The position numbers and the translations under genes were made by a program. DNA of 64,000 nucleotides, from positions 372,001 through 436,000 of the forward strand of contig NZ_CP041745.1 of assembly GCF_007556815.1 (NCBI RefSeq), written 5' to 3'. Position 1 is the first letter of the stretch. Each line of letters opens with the position of its first letter. This stretch comes from Paraburkholderia megapolitana. Lineage in GTDB: Bacteria; Pseudomonadota; Gammaproteobacteria; Burkholderiales; Burkholderiaceae. The notes under the pieces are model-generated. The model saw only the letters and a list, made by a program, of their open reading frames with translations, made no database searches and was not told the DNA's origin. Below, piece by piece: positions 1 through 9,165 of the stretch.

Positions 1-722
1 ATCAATCCGGCACCACGCCGCCTTTTCCTGGCTTCCCAGGTTTTCCCCCGGCCGGCATGCTCGACCGGATGTGGGAGATGATGCGTCTCACGCCGTTCGC
101 GGGCGGTCAGCCCGGCGCGGCACAAGGCTTCGGACCGTCGCTGTCGATGATGTCCGACATGATGGCGCCGCTGACCAACGTCGAAGAACTCGACAAACGC
201 ATCACCGACATGCGTGCCGTCGAGCAATGGTTGAAGCTGAACCTGAACATGTTGCAGTCGGCGATCCAGGCGCTCGAAGTGCAGCGCGCGACGCTCGCAA
301 CGCTGCGCGCGTTCGGCGCGTTTGCGCAGGCGCCGCTGGGACCGAAGGAGACGTCGTCGGCGGCGTCGTCGCCGTTTGCGTTCTCGGCGGCAGCGGCGGC
401 AGCCGCGTCGGGCAGCAAGCCGGCTGAGCCCGCCGCGAAAGCGGCCCCGGCGCCAGAGGAAGCAGCTTCGGCATCGACCGCCGGTGCAGAAACTGGCGCA
501 CCCGCGTTCGATACGTCCGGCTGGTGGAACCTGCTGCAATCGCAGTTCAATCAGCTTGCGCAGTTCGCGATGACGCAGCCAGGCGCAGCGCCCGATGCGC
601 CAGCGGGCGCTGCCGCGCCTAAGGCAGCTGGAGCGAAGCAGCCGGCCGCGAAGCGCAAACCGGCGGCGAAGCGGGCGTCGAGCCCCTCGCGCGCGAAGAA
701 AACCCCGCCGCAGCCCGAGTAA
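1..722 (+). CDS. phaM: PhaM-type polyhydroxyalkanoate granule regulatory protein (5' partial)
   Basis: The reading frame is open back to the first bases of the window, so the true start lies outside; the first internal ATG is at 57. Counting from that ATG, residues about 41-80 form the conserved PhaM core (VEELDKRI ... WLKLNLNMLQSAIQALEVQ). An Ala/Pro-rich linker follows, and a lysine-rich PAKRKPAAKR tail resembles the histone-H1-like DNA-binding tails of the family. In Ralstonia, PhaM activates PHB synthase and tethers PHB granules to the nucleoid. A patatin-like lipase follows after 35 bases. The family call is confident; exact function here is by homology. Confidence 0.85.
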   Translation, partial: QSGTTPPFPGFPGFPPAGMLDRMWEMMRLTPFAGGQPGAAQGFGPSLSMMSDMMAPLTNVEELDKRITDMRAVEQWLKLNLNMLQSAIQALEVQRATLATLRAFGAFAQAPLGPKETSSAASSPFAFSAAAAAAASGSKPAEPAAKAAPAPEEAASASTAGAETGAPAFDTSGWWNLLQSQFNQLAQFAMTQPGAAPDAPAGAAAPKAAGAKQPAAKRKPAAKRASSPSRAKKTPPQPE

Positions 723-757
723 AACACCACCATCACCGACAACCCGATGCGTACCTC

Positions 758-1930
758 ATGCGACTCGCACTGGTTCTGATGGGCGGCGGGGCGCGCGCGG
801 CCTATCAGGCCGGCGCATTGCAGACACTCGCGAGCATTGCCCGCGAGGTCGCGCCCGCGCAGCGCGCGTCGCCGTTCACCGTGGTGTGCGGCACATCGGC
901 GGGGGCGATCAATGCGACTTCGATTGCGAGCCACGCCGACGATTTCGCGCGCGGCGCCGAACGGCTCGTCGACGTGTGGTCGGGCATGCGCGCGAATCAC
1001 GTGTATCGCACCGACTGGCCTGGTGTGGTCGGAGCCGGGGCGCGCTGGCTGGCGGCAATGACGCTCGGTTGGGCTGCGCGCCGCTCGCCGCGTGCGCTCT
1101 TCGACAACGCACCGCTCGCGAAGCTGCTGCATGAAACGCTCAACTTTCACCGCATCGACCAGATGCTCGAATCGCGTGCGCTGCATGCGCTGTCGGTGAC
1201 GGCGCTCAGCTATTCGTCGGGGCGACACCTCACGTTCTATCAGGCCAGCGAGCCGATCCACGCATGGCGGCGCGCACAACGCACCGCGCGGATGGTCGAA
1301 CTGACGCCTGCGCATCTGCTCGCTTCGTCGGCGATTCCGTATGTGTTTCCGGCTGTGTCACTCGAAATCGACGGTCGTCACGAATATTTCGGCGACGGCT
1401 CGGTGCGTCAGATCGCGCCGCTCAGCCCCGCGATTCACTTCGGCGCCGACCGCATCGTCGTGATCGGTGCGGCCACGCCGCGCCCCGAAGTGCCGGCGAT
1501 CGAGCAGCAGGACAACTATCCGTCGCTGGCGCAGATCGGCCAGCAGGTGCTCGCGAGCGTGTTTCTCGATGCGATCGGCGCGGACATCGAACGGATCGAG
1601 CACGTGAACCGGATGGTCCTGCAGCTACCGCACGCCGTCGAACCCGAAAGCGGCTGGCGCCACGTGGACGTGCTCGCGATCGCGCCGAGCGAACGTATCG
1701 AGCTGATCGCGGCACGCCATCTAAAGCGCTTGCCGTTGACGGTGCGTGGGCTGCTCGGCGCGGTCGGCGGCAACCGGGCATCGGGCGCGTCGTTTGCCAG
1801 TTATCTGCTGTTCGAAAGCGAATTCACGAGCGAGCTGATCGAACTCGGCCGGCGCGACGCGCTTGCCCGGCGCGATGAAGTGGCTGCATGGATCGAACAG
1901 GCGGGCACAAGCGGGCACGCCGGCCGCTGA
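758..1930 (+). CDS. Patatin-like phospholipase family protein
   Basis: This 390-residue protein has the patatin Ser-Asp dyad signature. A glycine-rich oxyanion loop (GGGARAAYQAGAL) begins at residue 9, the nucleophile elbow GTSAG lies at 45-49 with Ser47, and the DG motif is at Asp213-Gly214 (FGDGSVRQ). No signal peptide is evident, so it is probably cytoplasmic or peripheral to the membrane. It follows phaM by 35 bases in the same direction. A role in granule lipid or PHB turnover is only an inference from that neighbour. Lipid acyl hydrolase activity is expected; the substrate is unknown. Confidence 0.85.
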   Translation: MRLALVLMGGGARAAYQAGALQTLASIAREVAPAQRASPFTVVCGTSAGAINATSIASHADDFARGAERLVDVWSGMRANHVYRTDWPGVVGAGARWLAAMTLGWAARRSPRALFDNAPLAKLLHETLNFHRIDQMLESRALHALSVTALSYSSGRHLTFYQASEPIHAWRRAQRTARMVELTPAHLLASSAIPYVFPAVSLEIDGRHEYFGDGSVRQIAPLSPAIHFGADRIVVIGAATPRPEVPAIEQQDNYPSLAQIGQQVLASVFLDAIGADIERIEHVNRMVLQLPHAVEPESGWRHVDVLAIAPSERIELIAARHLKRLPLTVRGLLGAVGGNRASGASFASYLLFESEFTSELIELGRRDALARRDEVAAWIEQAGTSGHAGR

Positions 1931-2352
1931 CACAATCGGGATGTCGCCCCGGATCGACGCGGCAGACGGCTTTTCCATCCTGCATCCGGCGGTGAGCCGG
2001 ACCGTCCCGGACGCGACCAGGTTTTGTCAAGTTCGCGTGCTATCATGCAACGAGCTTTCAGAATGTTCGGGCGCACAGAAAACAACCCACGAATCGCCCG
2101 TTTGTCGGCCCAGGCAAGGTAGTTCTCCACCCACGGCTGACCGCGTGGCGGTCGCCGCCCCGCGCAAAAACCGGCTTTTTTCGCAAACGCATAATCGTTT
2201 CCAGACGTTTCTTTGCGATACGCGTGCATCTGAGCGTCCGATTGCCGCGTAAAATCGAACATTGAGCACGTGAACAAGCGGTTTTCGTGCGTCAGCCGAA
2301 ACAGTAACCAGATTCAACAGTCGTCGTAACGCGCAGAAACAGGGGTGGGAAT
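1931..2352. other. Intergenic stretch, no gene seen
   Basis: About 420 bases separate the patatin gene from the ferritin-like gene. It is visibly richer in A/T than its flanks in places (for example 2160-2230). Open frames here are shadows without family resemblance or ribosome site. TAAAAT at 2250-2255 could serve as a -10 element, but no convincing -35 accompanies it. Confidence 0.5.
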
Positions 2353-3228
2353 ATGAACACCATGCTTTATCCGGAACTTTACAGATCGCTCGAGTCCGTT
2401 CGATGGGACATGGAGAAGGACATTCCATGGGACTCGTTCGATGCTTCGCTGCTCACCGACGAGCAGGCGGCGACGATCAAGATGAACGCGATCACCGAAT
2501 GGTCGGCGTTGCCCGCGACGGAAATGTTCCTGCGCGACAACCACCACGACAGCGACTTCTCCGCCTTCATGAGCGTATGGTTCTTCGAAGAGCAGAAGCA
2601 TTCGCTGGTGCTGATGGAGTACCTGCGGCGCTTCAAGCCGGAACTCGTGCCGACCGAGGAAGAACTGCATGCGGTGCGGTTCACGTTCGATCCGGCGCCC
2701 CCGCTCGAAACGCTGATGCTGCACTTTTGCGGCGAGATCCGTTTGAACCACTGGTATCGCCGGGCCGCCGAATGGCACACCGAGCCGGTCATCAAGCACA
2801 TCTACGAAACCATCTCGCGCGATGAAGCGCGCCACGGCGGTGCCTACCTGCGCTACATGAAGAAGGCACTGACGAACTTCGGCGACGTCGCGCGTGCGGC
2901 ATTCGCGAAGATCGGCGTGCTGATGGCGTCGGCCCGCCGCACCGAAAAGCCGCTGCATCCGACCAACCTGCACGTGAACCAGGCGCTGTTCCCGCGCGAC
3001 ACGATCCAGTCGCGCCTGCCCGATCCGGAATGGCTCGAACGCTGGCTCGACGAGCAGATCCGCTTCGACGACGGCTGGGAGAAGAAGGTCGTCGAGCGCA
3101 TCCTGCACAACCTGTCTATCTTGTTCGAACGCACCTTCAACACCGCGCAGGAACTGAATCGCTACCGCAAGGAAGTGGTCGGCCGTCTGCAGGTCGAGCA
3201 AGGTTCGGTGCAGCAACAACCGGCCTGA
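2353..3228 (+). CDS. Ferritin-like (diiron) domain protein
   Basis: The 291-residue protein is rich in helices and acidic/histidine pairs typical of four-helix-bundle diiron proteins. Candidate metal-ligand motifs are FFEEQKH near residue 80 and SRDEARH near residue 158, both of the ExxH type. No signal peptide or membrane segment is seen. Related Burkholderia proteins are annotated simply as ferritin-like or acyl-ACP-desaturase-like, and substrate and reaction are not established. A strong terminator follows, so it is probably the last gene of its transcript. The fold assignment is good and the function unknown. Confidence 0.75.
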   Translation: MNTMLYPELYRSLESVRWDMEKDIPWDSFDASLLTDEQAATIKMNAITEWSALPATEMFLRDNHHDSDFSAFMSVWFFEEQKHSLVLMEYLRRFKPELVPTEEELHAVRFTFDPAPPLETLMLHFCGEIRLNHWYRRAAEWHTEPVIKHIYETISRDEARHGGAYLRYMKKALTNFGDVARAAFAKIGVLMASARRTEKPLHPTNLHVNQALFPRDTIQSRLPDPEWLERWLDEQIRFDDGWEKKVVERILHNLSILFERTFNTAQELNRYRKEVVGRLQVEQGSVQQQPA

Positions 3229-3282
3229 TTGCGCCGGTAGCCGGTAGCAGGAATCAGAAGCCCGAACCGGCAACGGACACGA

Positions 3283-3326
3283 AACGGCCCGACAGGCGCA
3301 AACCTGCCGGGCCGTTTTTCTTTCTG
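3283..3326 (+). terminator. Rho-independent terminator after the ferritin-like gene
   Basis: ACGGCCCG-ACAGG pairs with CCTG-CCGGGCCGT around a short loop, with one mismatch, and is followed at once by TTTTTCTTT. It lies about 55 bases after the stop codon. Confidence 0.9.
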
Positions 3327-3408
3327 CCGGCGTGCCCGCTTCGTGATTTCCCGATTTCCTCATTCGTCCGATATTTACCCGTCATTCACCTTCATTAGCC
3401 CGATTCCC

Positions 3409-3891
3409 ATGCCTGTCATTTTCGAACGCAAGCTCACAACCCGCGACGCGCTCGCACAACTGCGCCCGTCGCTAACCGGCCCGGTGGTGTTCACGAACGG
3501 CGTGTTCGACATCCTGCACCGCGGGCACGTCACGTATCTCGCCGATGCGAAGGCGCTCGGTGCGTGTCTGATCGTCGGTGTGAATAGCGATGCGTCGGTG
3601 CGCATGCTCGGCAAGGGCGACGACCGGCCGATCAACGCGCAAGCCGACCGCATGGCGCTGCTCGCGGCGCTGGAAAGCGTCGACTGGGTGGTGTGTTTCG
3701 AGGAGCAGACGCCGGTGGCATTGATCGAGGCGCTGCGCCCGGATGTGCTCGTGAAGGGTGGCGACTACGACATGGACGCGCTGCCTGAATCGGCGCTGGT
3801 GCGCGGCTGGGGTGGCAGCGCGCTCGCCATTCCGTTCGAGCACGATCGCTCGACCACGTCGTTGCTGAAGAAAGTCCGCGCTCAGGGCTGA
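3409..3891 (+). CDS. rfaE2: D-glycero-beta-D-manno-heptose 1-phosphate adenylyltransferase
   Basis: The enzyme transfers AMP from ATP to heptose-1-phosphate in ADP-heptose synthesis for the LPS inner core. It is the stand-alone nucleotidyltransferase half of HldE/RfaE. The signature TNGVFDILHRGH ends at residue 40, with the HxGH-like motif at His37-His40. GVNSDASVR and a C-terminal ST-S motif (DRSTTSLLKK) follow. I chose the ATG at 3409 over the in-frame ATG at 3343 because family members begin just before the conserved core; this gives 160 residues, the usual length. Confidence 0.9.
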   Translation: MPVIFERKLTTRDALAQLRPSLTGPVVFTNGVFDILHRGHVTYLADAKALGACLIVGVNSDASVRMLGKGDDRPINAQADRMALLAALESVDWVVCFEEQTPVALIEALRPDVLVKGGDYDMDALPESALVRGWGGSALAIPFEHDRSTTSLLKKVRAQG

Positions 3892-3986
3892 CGCGCTCGT
3901 TTCGTCTGGGGAATCGCGCGCCGGTGGTGCGGCGGTAACGCGGATGCAGTGCGCCCGGTGCGAAAGTAACGCCGCAGTAGCCCAGT

Positions 3987-4226
3987 TTATTGCGCGAGCG
4001 CCGACGCCGCGATCGCCGGAGCGGGAGCCGGCCCGCCCACTACCGCCTGGTCCGCCGCATCCGCGGCCGACAACGCGCGAACCTTGAGCCAGTCGGGGTG
4101 AATCTGCCGGTTCAGATGATTCGGCTCGCGTATGCCGGCAGCCGGCAACGGACCGAAGACGCCTCGCATCGCAACGAACGCGAGCACATTGGCAAGAAGC
4201 AGGATGGCGATCAGCCAGCGCAGCAT
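3987..4226 (-). CDS. Small single-pass membrane protein, function unknown
   Basis: This is a 79-residue protein when started at the ATG ending at 4226; a longer in-frame start at 4316 would overlap coaX. Residues 1-20 (LRWLIAILLLANVLAFVAM) form one hydrophobic segment, a transmembrane anchor or uncleaved signal. The rest is soluble and Ala/Pro-rich at the C-terminus. It lies immediately downstream of coaX on the same strand and may be co-transcribed with birA-coaX. No family I can name. The gene looks real because of its position and anchor, but the evidence is modest. Confidence 0.55.
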   Translation of the reverse strand: MLRWLIAILLLANVLAFVAMRGVFGPLPAAGIREPNHLNRQIHPDWLKVRALSAADAADQAVVGGPAPAPAIAASALAQ

Positions 4227-4278
4227 GGTCGAAGTCTCCGTCGAGAGGATGAGGCTGCGTTCATCGGGCGCGTGCGGG

Positions 4279-5115
4279 TCAGGGGGATGGTACGGGTGAT
4301 GCGGTCCGCGCGGCATCGTCGGCGGCGATCAACGCGAGGCCGGACAGCACGAGCGTGTCATGGCGAGTATGCGGCACCTGCAGCGCGCCTGTCACTTCGA
4401 TCGCTGCGCCGCCGCCCACTACGAGCCGCACCGGCACCTGCCACGCGGCCTGCAAGTCGCGCCACGCCCGCTCGATCAACCCCGCCTGCGCCAGCACGCA
4501 ACCGGCCGACAACGAACGCAGTGTATCGCTCGCAAACGACGGGCCGGAGCCGTTCTCACCCTTGAGCAAACCTTGCGCGGACGGGATGTCGAGCGTCGGC
4601 AACTGGGCGGTGTGCTCGCCAAGCGAGCGCATCATCAGCGACCATCCGGGCGCAATCAAACCGCCGACGAAGCTCCCATCCGCGCGCAGCGCTTCGAGTG
4701 TCGTCGCAGTGCCGAACGTCGCGATCAACAGATGTTCGCCGGGAAACGCCGCGTGCGCGCCGATCAAGCCGGCCCAGCGGTCGCTGCCAAGCGCGGACGG
4801 TGTCGTGTAGCCATTGGTCACGCCGCATTGCCGGGCGACCGCGCGGATCGTCGTACGCGGCAGAGCGGGCCAGTGCGCATCGAGCAATGCGTCGATACGT
4901 TGCCCGACCGCGGCGCCCGCGACGTTCGACAGCCACGCGCCGCGCGGTACCGGAAGCTGCGACCAGTCAGGGCCATCCGCGGTTTCGTCGACCTCGGCCT
5001 GCGCCTTGCGATGTTCGAACGTGCCGGTCTGTACTTGCGTGCCGTCGGCCCGCACCAGCGCCCACTTCACCCGGCTATTCCCAGCATCGATCAGCAAAAA
5101 CAGCGCGTCGCTCAT
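4279..5115 (-). CDS. coaX: Type III pantothenate kinase
   Basis: CoaX phosphorylates pantothenate in the first step of coenzyme A synthesis. It belongs to the ASKHA superfamily, is not inhibited by CoA and is unrelated to CoaA. Residues 8-13 (LIDAGN) form the phosphate-binding loop. [11 protein letters not shown] and the ATFGTATT motif are typical of the family, as is GGLIAPG. The length of 278 residues is slightly longer than average. Its start overlaps the end of birA by 4 bases (ATGA), so the two are translationally coupled. The birA-coaX pair is characteristic of Betaproteobacteria. Confidence 0.95.
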   Translation of the reverse strand: MSDALFLLIDAGNSRVKWALVRADGTQVQTGTFEHRKAQAEVDETADGPDWSQLPVPRGAWLSNVAGAAVGQRIDALLDAHWPALPRTTIRAVARQCGVTNGYTTPSALGSDRWAGLIGAHAAFPGEHLLIATFGTATTLEALRADGSFVGGLIAPGWSLMMRSLGEHTAQLPTLDIPSAQGLLKGENGSGPSFASDTLRSLSAGCVLAQAGLIERAWRDLQAAWQVPVRLVVGGGAAIEVTGALQVPHTRHDTLVLSGLALIAADDAARTASPVPSP

Positions 5116-6023
5116 GCGGCACCGTCGCTGGCGAGCCGCAGCGACACATCGCCGGTAGCGATCGTTTCGCGGCCGCTCGCGGTGTCGAGCAGCAACTGGC
5201 CGCTTTCATCGACACCCGCCGCCACGCCGCGCGCAATTTCCTTGCCCTGTTCGATCAACACTACTTCGCGGCCCGCGTACGCGTGGCAGCCGTTCCAGCG
5301 CTGGCGGAACGGCGCGAAGCCGTCGGTCGCGAAGCGCTGCAGCGCGGGTTCGAGTGCATTCAGTTCGGCGGCGAGCGTATCGGTGAGATTGGCAGTCGGC
5401 AACGCGCGCGACAGCGCGGTCGGCGCCGCGCCACGCACCTGCGCCGGCACGCCAGCATTGAGCGCACCCACCTTCGCGGCAAGCGCGTCCGCGCCCTTCA
5501 CATTGGTACCGATGCCGATCACGACCGCGCTGGCATCGTCGGTGCTCCAGGCGGTTTCGATCAGGATGCCGGCCAGCTTGTCGCCTTCGAACAGCACGTC
5601 GTTCGGCCACTTCAGGGCGATCTGGCCGGCCGCCGGACCGAGCGGCAGCGAGCGCAACCCGTCGACCAGCGCGACGCCGACCGCGAGGCTCAACCCCGCG
5701 AGCCCTTCGAGCGGCCGCGGCAGCACGCAGGCGACCGAAAACAGCAGTGCATTGCCCGGTTCCGCGTACCACGTGCGACCGCGCCGGCCACGGCCGGCGG
5801 TCTGCAGATAGGCGACCCGCACGATCGGCCGGACGAGCGCGCCAGCTTTGCGCGGCAGCGCCTTGACGGTGGCCATCAGGTCGGCGTTGGTCGAACCGGT
5901 TTCTTCGACGATCTCGATCGGCCAGTCTTGCGCATGCGTGCCGAACAGCGCGACAGCGCGGGCCCGGTCGATGCGCCAGTCGTCTGCCGGAGCGCCGCTG
6001 GAGGGTTTTGTGGGAGCGTTCAT
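5112..6023 (-). CDS. birA: Biotin--[acetyl-CoA-carboxylase] ligase
   Basis: The enzyme activates biotin with ATP and attaches it to the BCCP subunit of acetyl-CoA carboxylase. The catalytic biotin-binding motif GRGRRGRTW and the [10 protein letters not shown] motif are both present, and a small C-terminal SH3-like domain follows. At 303 residues it lacks the N-terminal winged-helix DNA-binding domain of E. coli BirA. It is therefore a monofunctional ligase, not a biotin-operon repressor. I chose the ATG at 6023; the longer in-frame start at 6161 would run into the divergent promoter region. Confidence 0.93.
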   Translation of the reverse strand: MNAPTKPSSGAPADDWRIDRARAVALFGTHAQDWPIEIVEETGSTNADLMATVKALPRKAGALVRPIVRVAYLQTAGRGRRGRTWYAEPGNALLFSVACVLPRPLEGLAGLSLAVGVALVDGLRSLPLGPAAGQIALKWPNDVLFEGDKLAGILIETAWSTDDASAVVIGIGTNVKGADALAAKVGALNAGVPAQVRGAAPTALSRALPTANLTDTLAAELNALEPALQRFATDGFAPFRQRWNGCHAYAGREVVLIEQGKEIARGVAAGVDESGQLLLDTASGRETIATGDVSLRLASDGAA

Positions 6024-6030
6024 GGCCCGT

Positions 6031-6036
6031 ATTGTA
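6031..6036 (-). promoter_or_regulatory. Candidate -10 box of birA, very close to the start codon
   Basis: TACAAT reads on the minus strand and ends 7 bases before the birA ATG. A transcript starting about 7 bases downstream would begin at or next to the start codon. No clear -35 element is visible. Confidence 0.35.
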
Positions 6037-6088
6037 GCCATAGGGACCAACCGCGGGCGCGGCCACGCTTTCGACGCGCTGCGTTCGT

Positions 6089-6094
6089 TACAAT
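6089..6094 (+). promoter_or_regulatory. Candidate -10 box for the Mla-like operon
   Basis: TACAAT lies 70 bases before the TTG start of the permease gene, in the divergent region with birA. The -35 region is weak. Confidence 0.35.
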
Positions 6095-6163
6095 GGCCGC
6101 TAACCCGGGCGCGGACACCCGGGCCGCTGCCTCGAACCCATAACCACTTTCTTCCACGCACCC

Positions 6164-7297
6164 TTGAACTTCGACACTCCCCCCGGCCTCGACATCACCG
6201 CGGGCAACCAGGGCAAGGTGGTCCGTCTCTCCGGCCAGTGGACGGCGCTCGCGCTGGCGCGCTCGCGCAGCCACGTGGTGCCGCGTCTGCGCGCGCTGGC
6301 GGGTAGCGCGGAGCGGGTCGTGCAATGGGACCTGTCGCGCGTCGAGCGGCTCGATCACGTCGGCGGCCAGGCACTGTGGCGCATCTGGGGCCACCGGCTG
6401 CCGCCGGAACTCGCCGAGCTGAACGACACGCAGCGCGATATCTTCGAGCGCATCGCGCTACTCGACGCCGGCCGAGAACCGGTCGAGGCCGTGCCGCGCA
6501 TCGATCCGTTCACGCGCCTCGGCCTGTCGCTCTTCTCGTTCTTCGAGCATCTGTCGGGCGGCATCGCGATGTTCGGTCGTGTCGTACTCGACCTGCTGGC
6601 CATCGCGCGCAATCCGAAGATCACGCCGTGGACCGAAATTTCCGCGAACGTCTATGGCGCCGGCACGAAGGCGCTGCCGATCACCGCGCTCGTCGCGTTC
6701 CTGATCGGCATCGTGCTGAGCTATCTGTCCGCGCAGCAGTTGCGGCTGTTCGGCGCGAACCAGTACATCGTGAACATTCTCGGGCTGTCGGTGATCCGCG
6801 AACTGGGGCCGGTGCTGTCGGCTATTCTCGTCGCCGGGCGCTCGGGCTCGGCGATCACCGCGCAGATCGGCGTGATGCGCGTCACAGAAGAGCTCGACGC
6901 GATGCGCGTGATGGGCATCCCGCACGGTCTGCGGCTGATCCTGCCGCGCGTCGTCGCGCTCGCTGTCGCGATGCCGCTGCTCGTGATGTGGACCAACATC
7001 ATCGCGCTCACCGGCGGCGCGCTCGCCGCGAAAATCGTGCTCGGCATCGACATGTCGTATTTCGTGCGCGCGCTGCCGGGTGTCGTACCGGTCGCGAACC
7101 TGTGGATCGGCCTCGGCAAGGGCGTCGTGTTCGGCATGTTGATCGCGATTGTCGGTTGTCATTTTGGCTTTCGCATCAAGGCGAACTCGCAGAGTCTCGG
7201 CGAGGGGACGACGACTTCGGTCGTGTCGTCGATCACGGTCGTGATTCTCGCGGATGCGGTGTTCGCGATCCTGTTCCAGAACGTGGGGCTCGGATGA
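6164..7297 (+). CDS. MlaE-family lipid ABC permease with N-terminal STAS-like domain
   Basis: The C-terminal ~250 residues are a typical MlaE permease: five or six hydrophobic helices and the conserved ELGPVLSAILVAGRSGSA segment. Residues 1-~100 lack membrane segments and resemble a MlaB/STAS domain (VVQWDLSRVERLDHVGGQAL), so MlaB and MlaE appear fused. The start is TTG at 6164; no better ATG exists in frame upstream. The stop overlaps the next start (ATGA, 7294-7297). The operon encodes permease, ATPase, MCE protein and lipoprotein, the parts of a Mla/Pqi/Mce-type system moving phospholipids between the membranes. Confidence 0.9.
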   Translation: MNFDTPPGLDITAGNQGKVVRLSGQWTALALARSRSHVVPRLRALAGSAERVVQWDLSRVERLDHVGGQALWRIWGHRLPPELAELNDTQRDIFERIALLDAGREPVEAVPRIDPFTRLGLSLFSFFEHLSGGIAMFGRVVLDLLAIARNPKITPWTEISANVYGAGTKALPITALVAFLIGIVLSYLSAQQLRLFGANQYIVNILGLSVIRELGPVLSAILVAGRSGSAITAQIGVMRVTEELDAMRVMGIPHGLRLILPRVVALAVAMPLLVMWTNIIALTGGALAAKIVLGIDMSYFVRALPGVVPVANLWIGLGKGVVFGMLIAIVGCHFGFRIKANSQSLGEGTTTSVVSSITVVILADAVFAILFQNVGLG

Positions 7298-8172
7298 TCG
7301 CGCCACTCACTTCCGCCGTGCGCGGCCAGCCGCTACCCTCGATCGCCGAACCGGTGATCGAGGTGCGCGACCTCACCAAGCGCTACGGCCGCAACATCGT
7401 CCACCAGCATCTGAACTTCGACGTGAAGCGCGGCGAGATCGTATCGATCGTCGGTGGCTCGGGCTCGGGCAAGACCACGCTCGTGCGGCAGATCCTCGGG
7501 CTCGAGCGGCCTTCGTCGGGGACCATCCTGGTGTTCGGCGAAGACACCTCGAAGATCGACCCCGAGGCCGCCCACCTGATGCGCAGCCGCTCCGGCATGC
7601 TGTTCCAGCAGGGCGCGCTGTTCTCGTCGCTGTCGGTGTTCGACAACATCGCGCAACCGCTGCGCGAACTCGGCAAGATTCCCGACGACCTGCTGCGCGA
7701 TATCGTGATGCTCAAGCTCGAGATGGTCGGTCTGCCGTGCAAGCACGCATCGAAGATGCCGGCCGCGCTGTCGGGCGGCATGATCAAGCGCGTCGGCATT
7801 GCGCGCGCCATCGCGCTCGAACCCGAGTTGCTGTTTCTCGACGAACCGACCGCCGGGCTCGATCCGCGTGCCTCCGACGAATTCGTCGAACTGATCAGCA
7901 CGCTGCATCGCGCGCTCGGTCTCACGGTCGTGATGGTGACGCACGATCTCGATACGATGGTCGCGTTGTCGACCCGCGTGGCGGTGCTCGCGGACCGCAA
8001 GGTGCTCGTCGCCGCGCCCGTCGAAGAAGCCGCGAACGTCGATCATCCGTTCATCCGCGAATATTTCCTCGGCCTGCGCGGCCGCCGCGCGCTGCAGGCA
8101 TTGCCGCCCGAGCGCCGTGCGAAGCTGCCGCCGGCCGCGCTCGAGCCGGCGTCGTCCGAGCTACCGCTGTGA
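7294..8172 (+). CDS. MlaF-like ABC transporter ATP-binding protein
   Basis: This is a 292-residue ABC ATPase. The Walker A motif is GGSGSGKTT, the signature helix is ALSGGMIKRVG and the Walker B motif is LLFLDEPTAGLD, followed by the H-loop MVTHDLD. The GGMIKRV variant of the signature is characteristic of the MlaF/Mkl subfamily. It overlaps the permease gene by 4 bases. The C-terminal ~40 residues extend past the ATPase core and may contact the STAS domain, as the MlaF tail does with MlaB; this is inference. Confidence 0.93.
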   Translation: MIAPLTSAVRGQPLPSIAEPVIEVRDLTKRYGRNIVHQHLNFDVKRGEIVSIVGGSGSGKTTLVRQILGLERPSSGTILVFGEDTSKIDPEAAHLMRSRSGMLFQQGALFSSLSVFDNIAQPLRELGKIPDDLLRDIVMLKLEMVGLPCKHASKMPAALSGGMIKRVGIARAIALEPELLFLDEPTAGLDPRASDEFVELISTLHRALGLTVVMVTHDLDTMVALSTRVAVLADRKVLVAAPVEEAANVDHPFIREYFLGLRGRRALQALPPERRAKLPPAALEPASSELPL

Positions 8173-8188
8173 ACCAGGGAACCTGACC

Positions 8189-9148
8189 ATGGAAAACAAA
8201 TCGCACGCCTTCTGGGCCGGGCTCTTCACCGTCGCGCTGCTGGTCGCGATCGCCGTGGCGGCGTTTCTGTTCAACGTCGACAGGTCGGTGCGCATTCCGT
8301 ACGACCTGATCGCGCGGACCAATGTGACCGGGCTCTATACCGATGCCGCCGTGCGGTATCGCGGGCTCGACGTCGGCAAGGTGCAGACCATCAAGTTCGA
8401 TCGCTCGCATCCGGGGCAGATCGTGATCCGCATCGTGGTCGACAAGAATGCGCCGATCACGCGCTCGACGTTCGGCAGCCTCGGCTTTCAGGGTGTGACG
8501 GGTATTGCGTTCATCCAGCTCGACGATACGGGCCACGATCCCGCGCCGTTGCCTTCGACGGTAAAGGACGTGGCGCAGCTGCCGATGCATCCGGGCCTGC
8601 TCGACCAGTTGCAGGAGCGCGGCGATGTGCTGCTGCGGGAGCTCGAAAAGGTCGCCGGCGACGTCGACGCAATGCTCTCCGACGACATGCGCAACCAGTT
8701 GCTCGCCACGGCCGCGAGCCTGCAGCACGCTGCCGACGGCGTGACGACGCTGAGCCAGCAGATGGGCCCGACGGTCAGCAAGCTGCCCGGCACGCTGACG
8801 CAACTCGACAGCACACTCGCCTCGACCAACCAGTTGATCACGAGCCTGAACCGCTCGGACGGCCCGCTCAACAAGGTCGGCACGGCGGCGCAGCAGGCGG
8901 GTATCGCGCTGTCGTCGATGGATAGCACGCTGCAGGATCTGTCCGCGCGGGTCAGCTACGAGACGCTGCCGCGCGTGAATTCGCTGTCGCAAGACGTGCG
9001 GTCGGCGGCGCGCTCGGTGGATCGCGCCGCCGATGCGTTTAGCAACAACCCGCGCAGTGTGCTGTTCGGCACGGCGCCGTCTGCACCGGGCCCCGGCGAG
9101 CCAGGCTTTAGCTGGCCGGCATCGCGCGTGCCTGCGGCGGCGCAATGA
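8189..9148 (+). CDS. MlaD/MCE-domain substrate-binding protein
   Basis: The 319-residue protein has one N-terminal transmembrane anchor (residues 9-28) and a single MCE domain at about 39-115 (YRGLDVGKVQTIKF is the family signature). A long helical C-terminal part follows. MCE proteins form the hexameric lipid channel of Mla/Pqi/Yeb systems in the periplasm. I chose the ATG at 8189, 16 bases after the ATPase stop and preceded by AGGGAA. The long helical tail is closer to PqiB/Mce architecture than to the short E. coli MlaD. Confidence 0.92.
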   Translation: MENKSHAFWAGLFTVALLVAIAVAAFLFNVDRSVRIPYDLIARTNVTGLYTDAAVRYRGLDVGKVQTIKFDRSHPGQIVIRIVVDKNAPITRSTFGSLGFQGVTGIAFIQLDDTGHDPAPLPSTVKDVAQLPMHPGLLDQLQERGDVLLRELEKVAGDVDAMLSDDMRNQLLATAASLQHAADGVTTLSQQMGPTVSKLPGTLTQLDSTLASTNQLITSLNRSDGPLNKVGTAAQQAGIALSSMDSTLQDLSARVSYETLPRVNSLSQDVRSAARSVDRAADAFSNNPRSVLFGTAPSAPGPGEPGFSWPASRVPAAAQ

Positions 9149-9165
9149 TTTCAAAGGACTCTGCC

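Noticed and set aside
2018..2046. TTGTCA ... TATCAT as a promoter
   Set aside because: The spacer is 11 bases, too short for a sigma-70 promoter.
1801..2277. 158-codon minus-strand frame in the gap after the patatin gene
   Set aside because: Overlaps the patatin 3' end, has no ribosome site or domain, and its composition is shadow-like.
4360..6143. Two plus-strand frames of over 480 codons over coaX and birA
   Set aside because: Arg/Ala-rich composition, no family resemblance, and antisense to two recognised enzymes; GC-driven shadows.
6325..7293. Upstream extension of the MlaF-like frame through the permease gene
   Set aside because: Arg-rich shadow of the permease; the ATPase starts naturally at ATG 7294 with an ATGA overlap.
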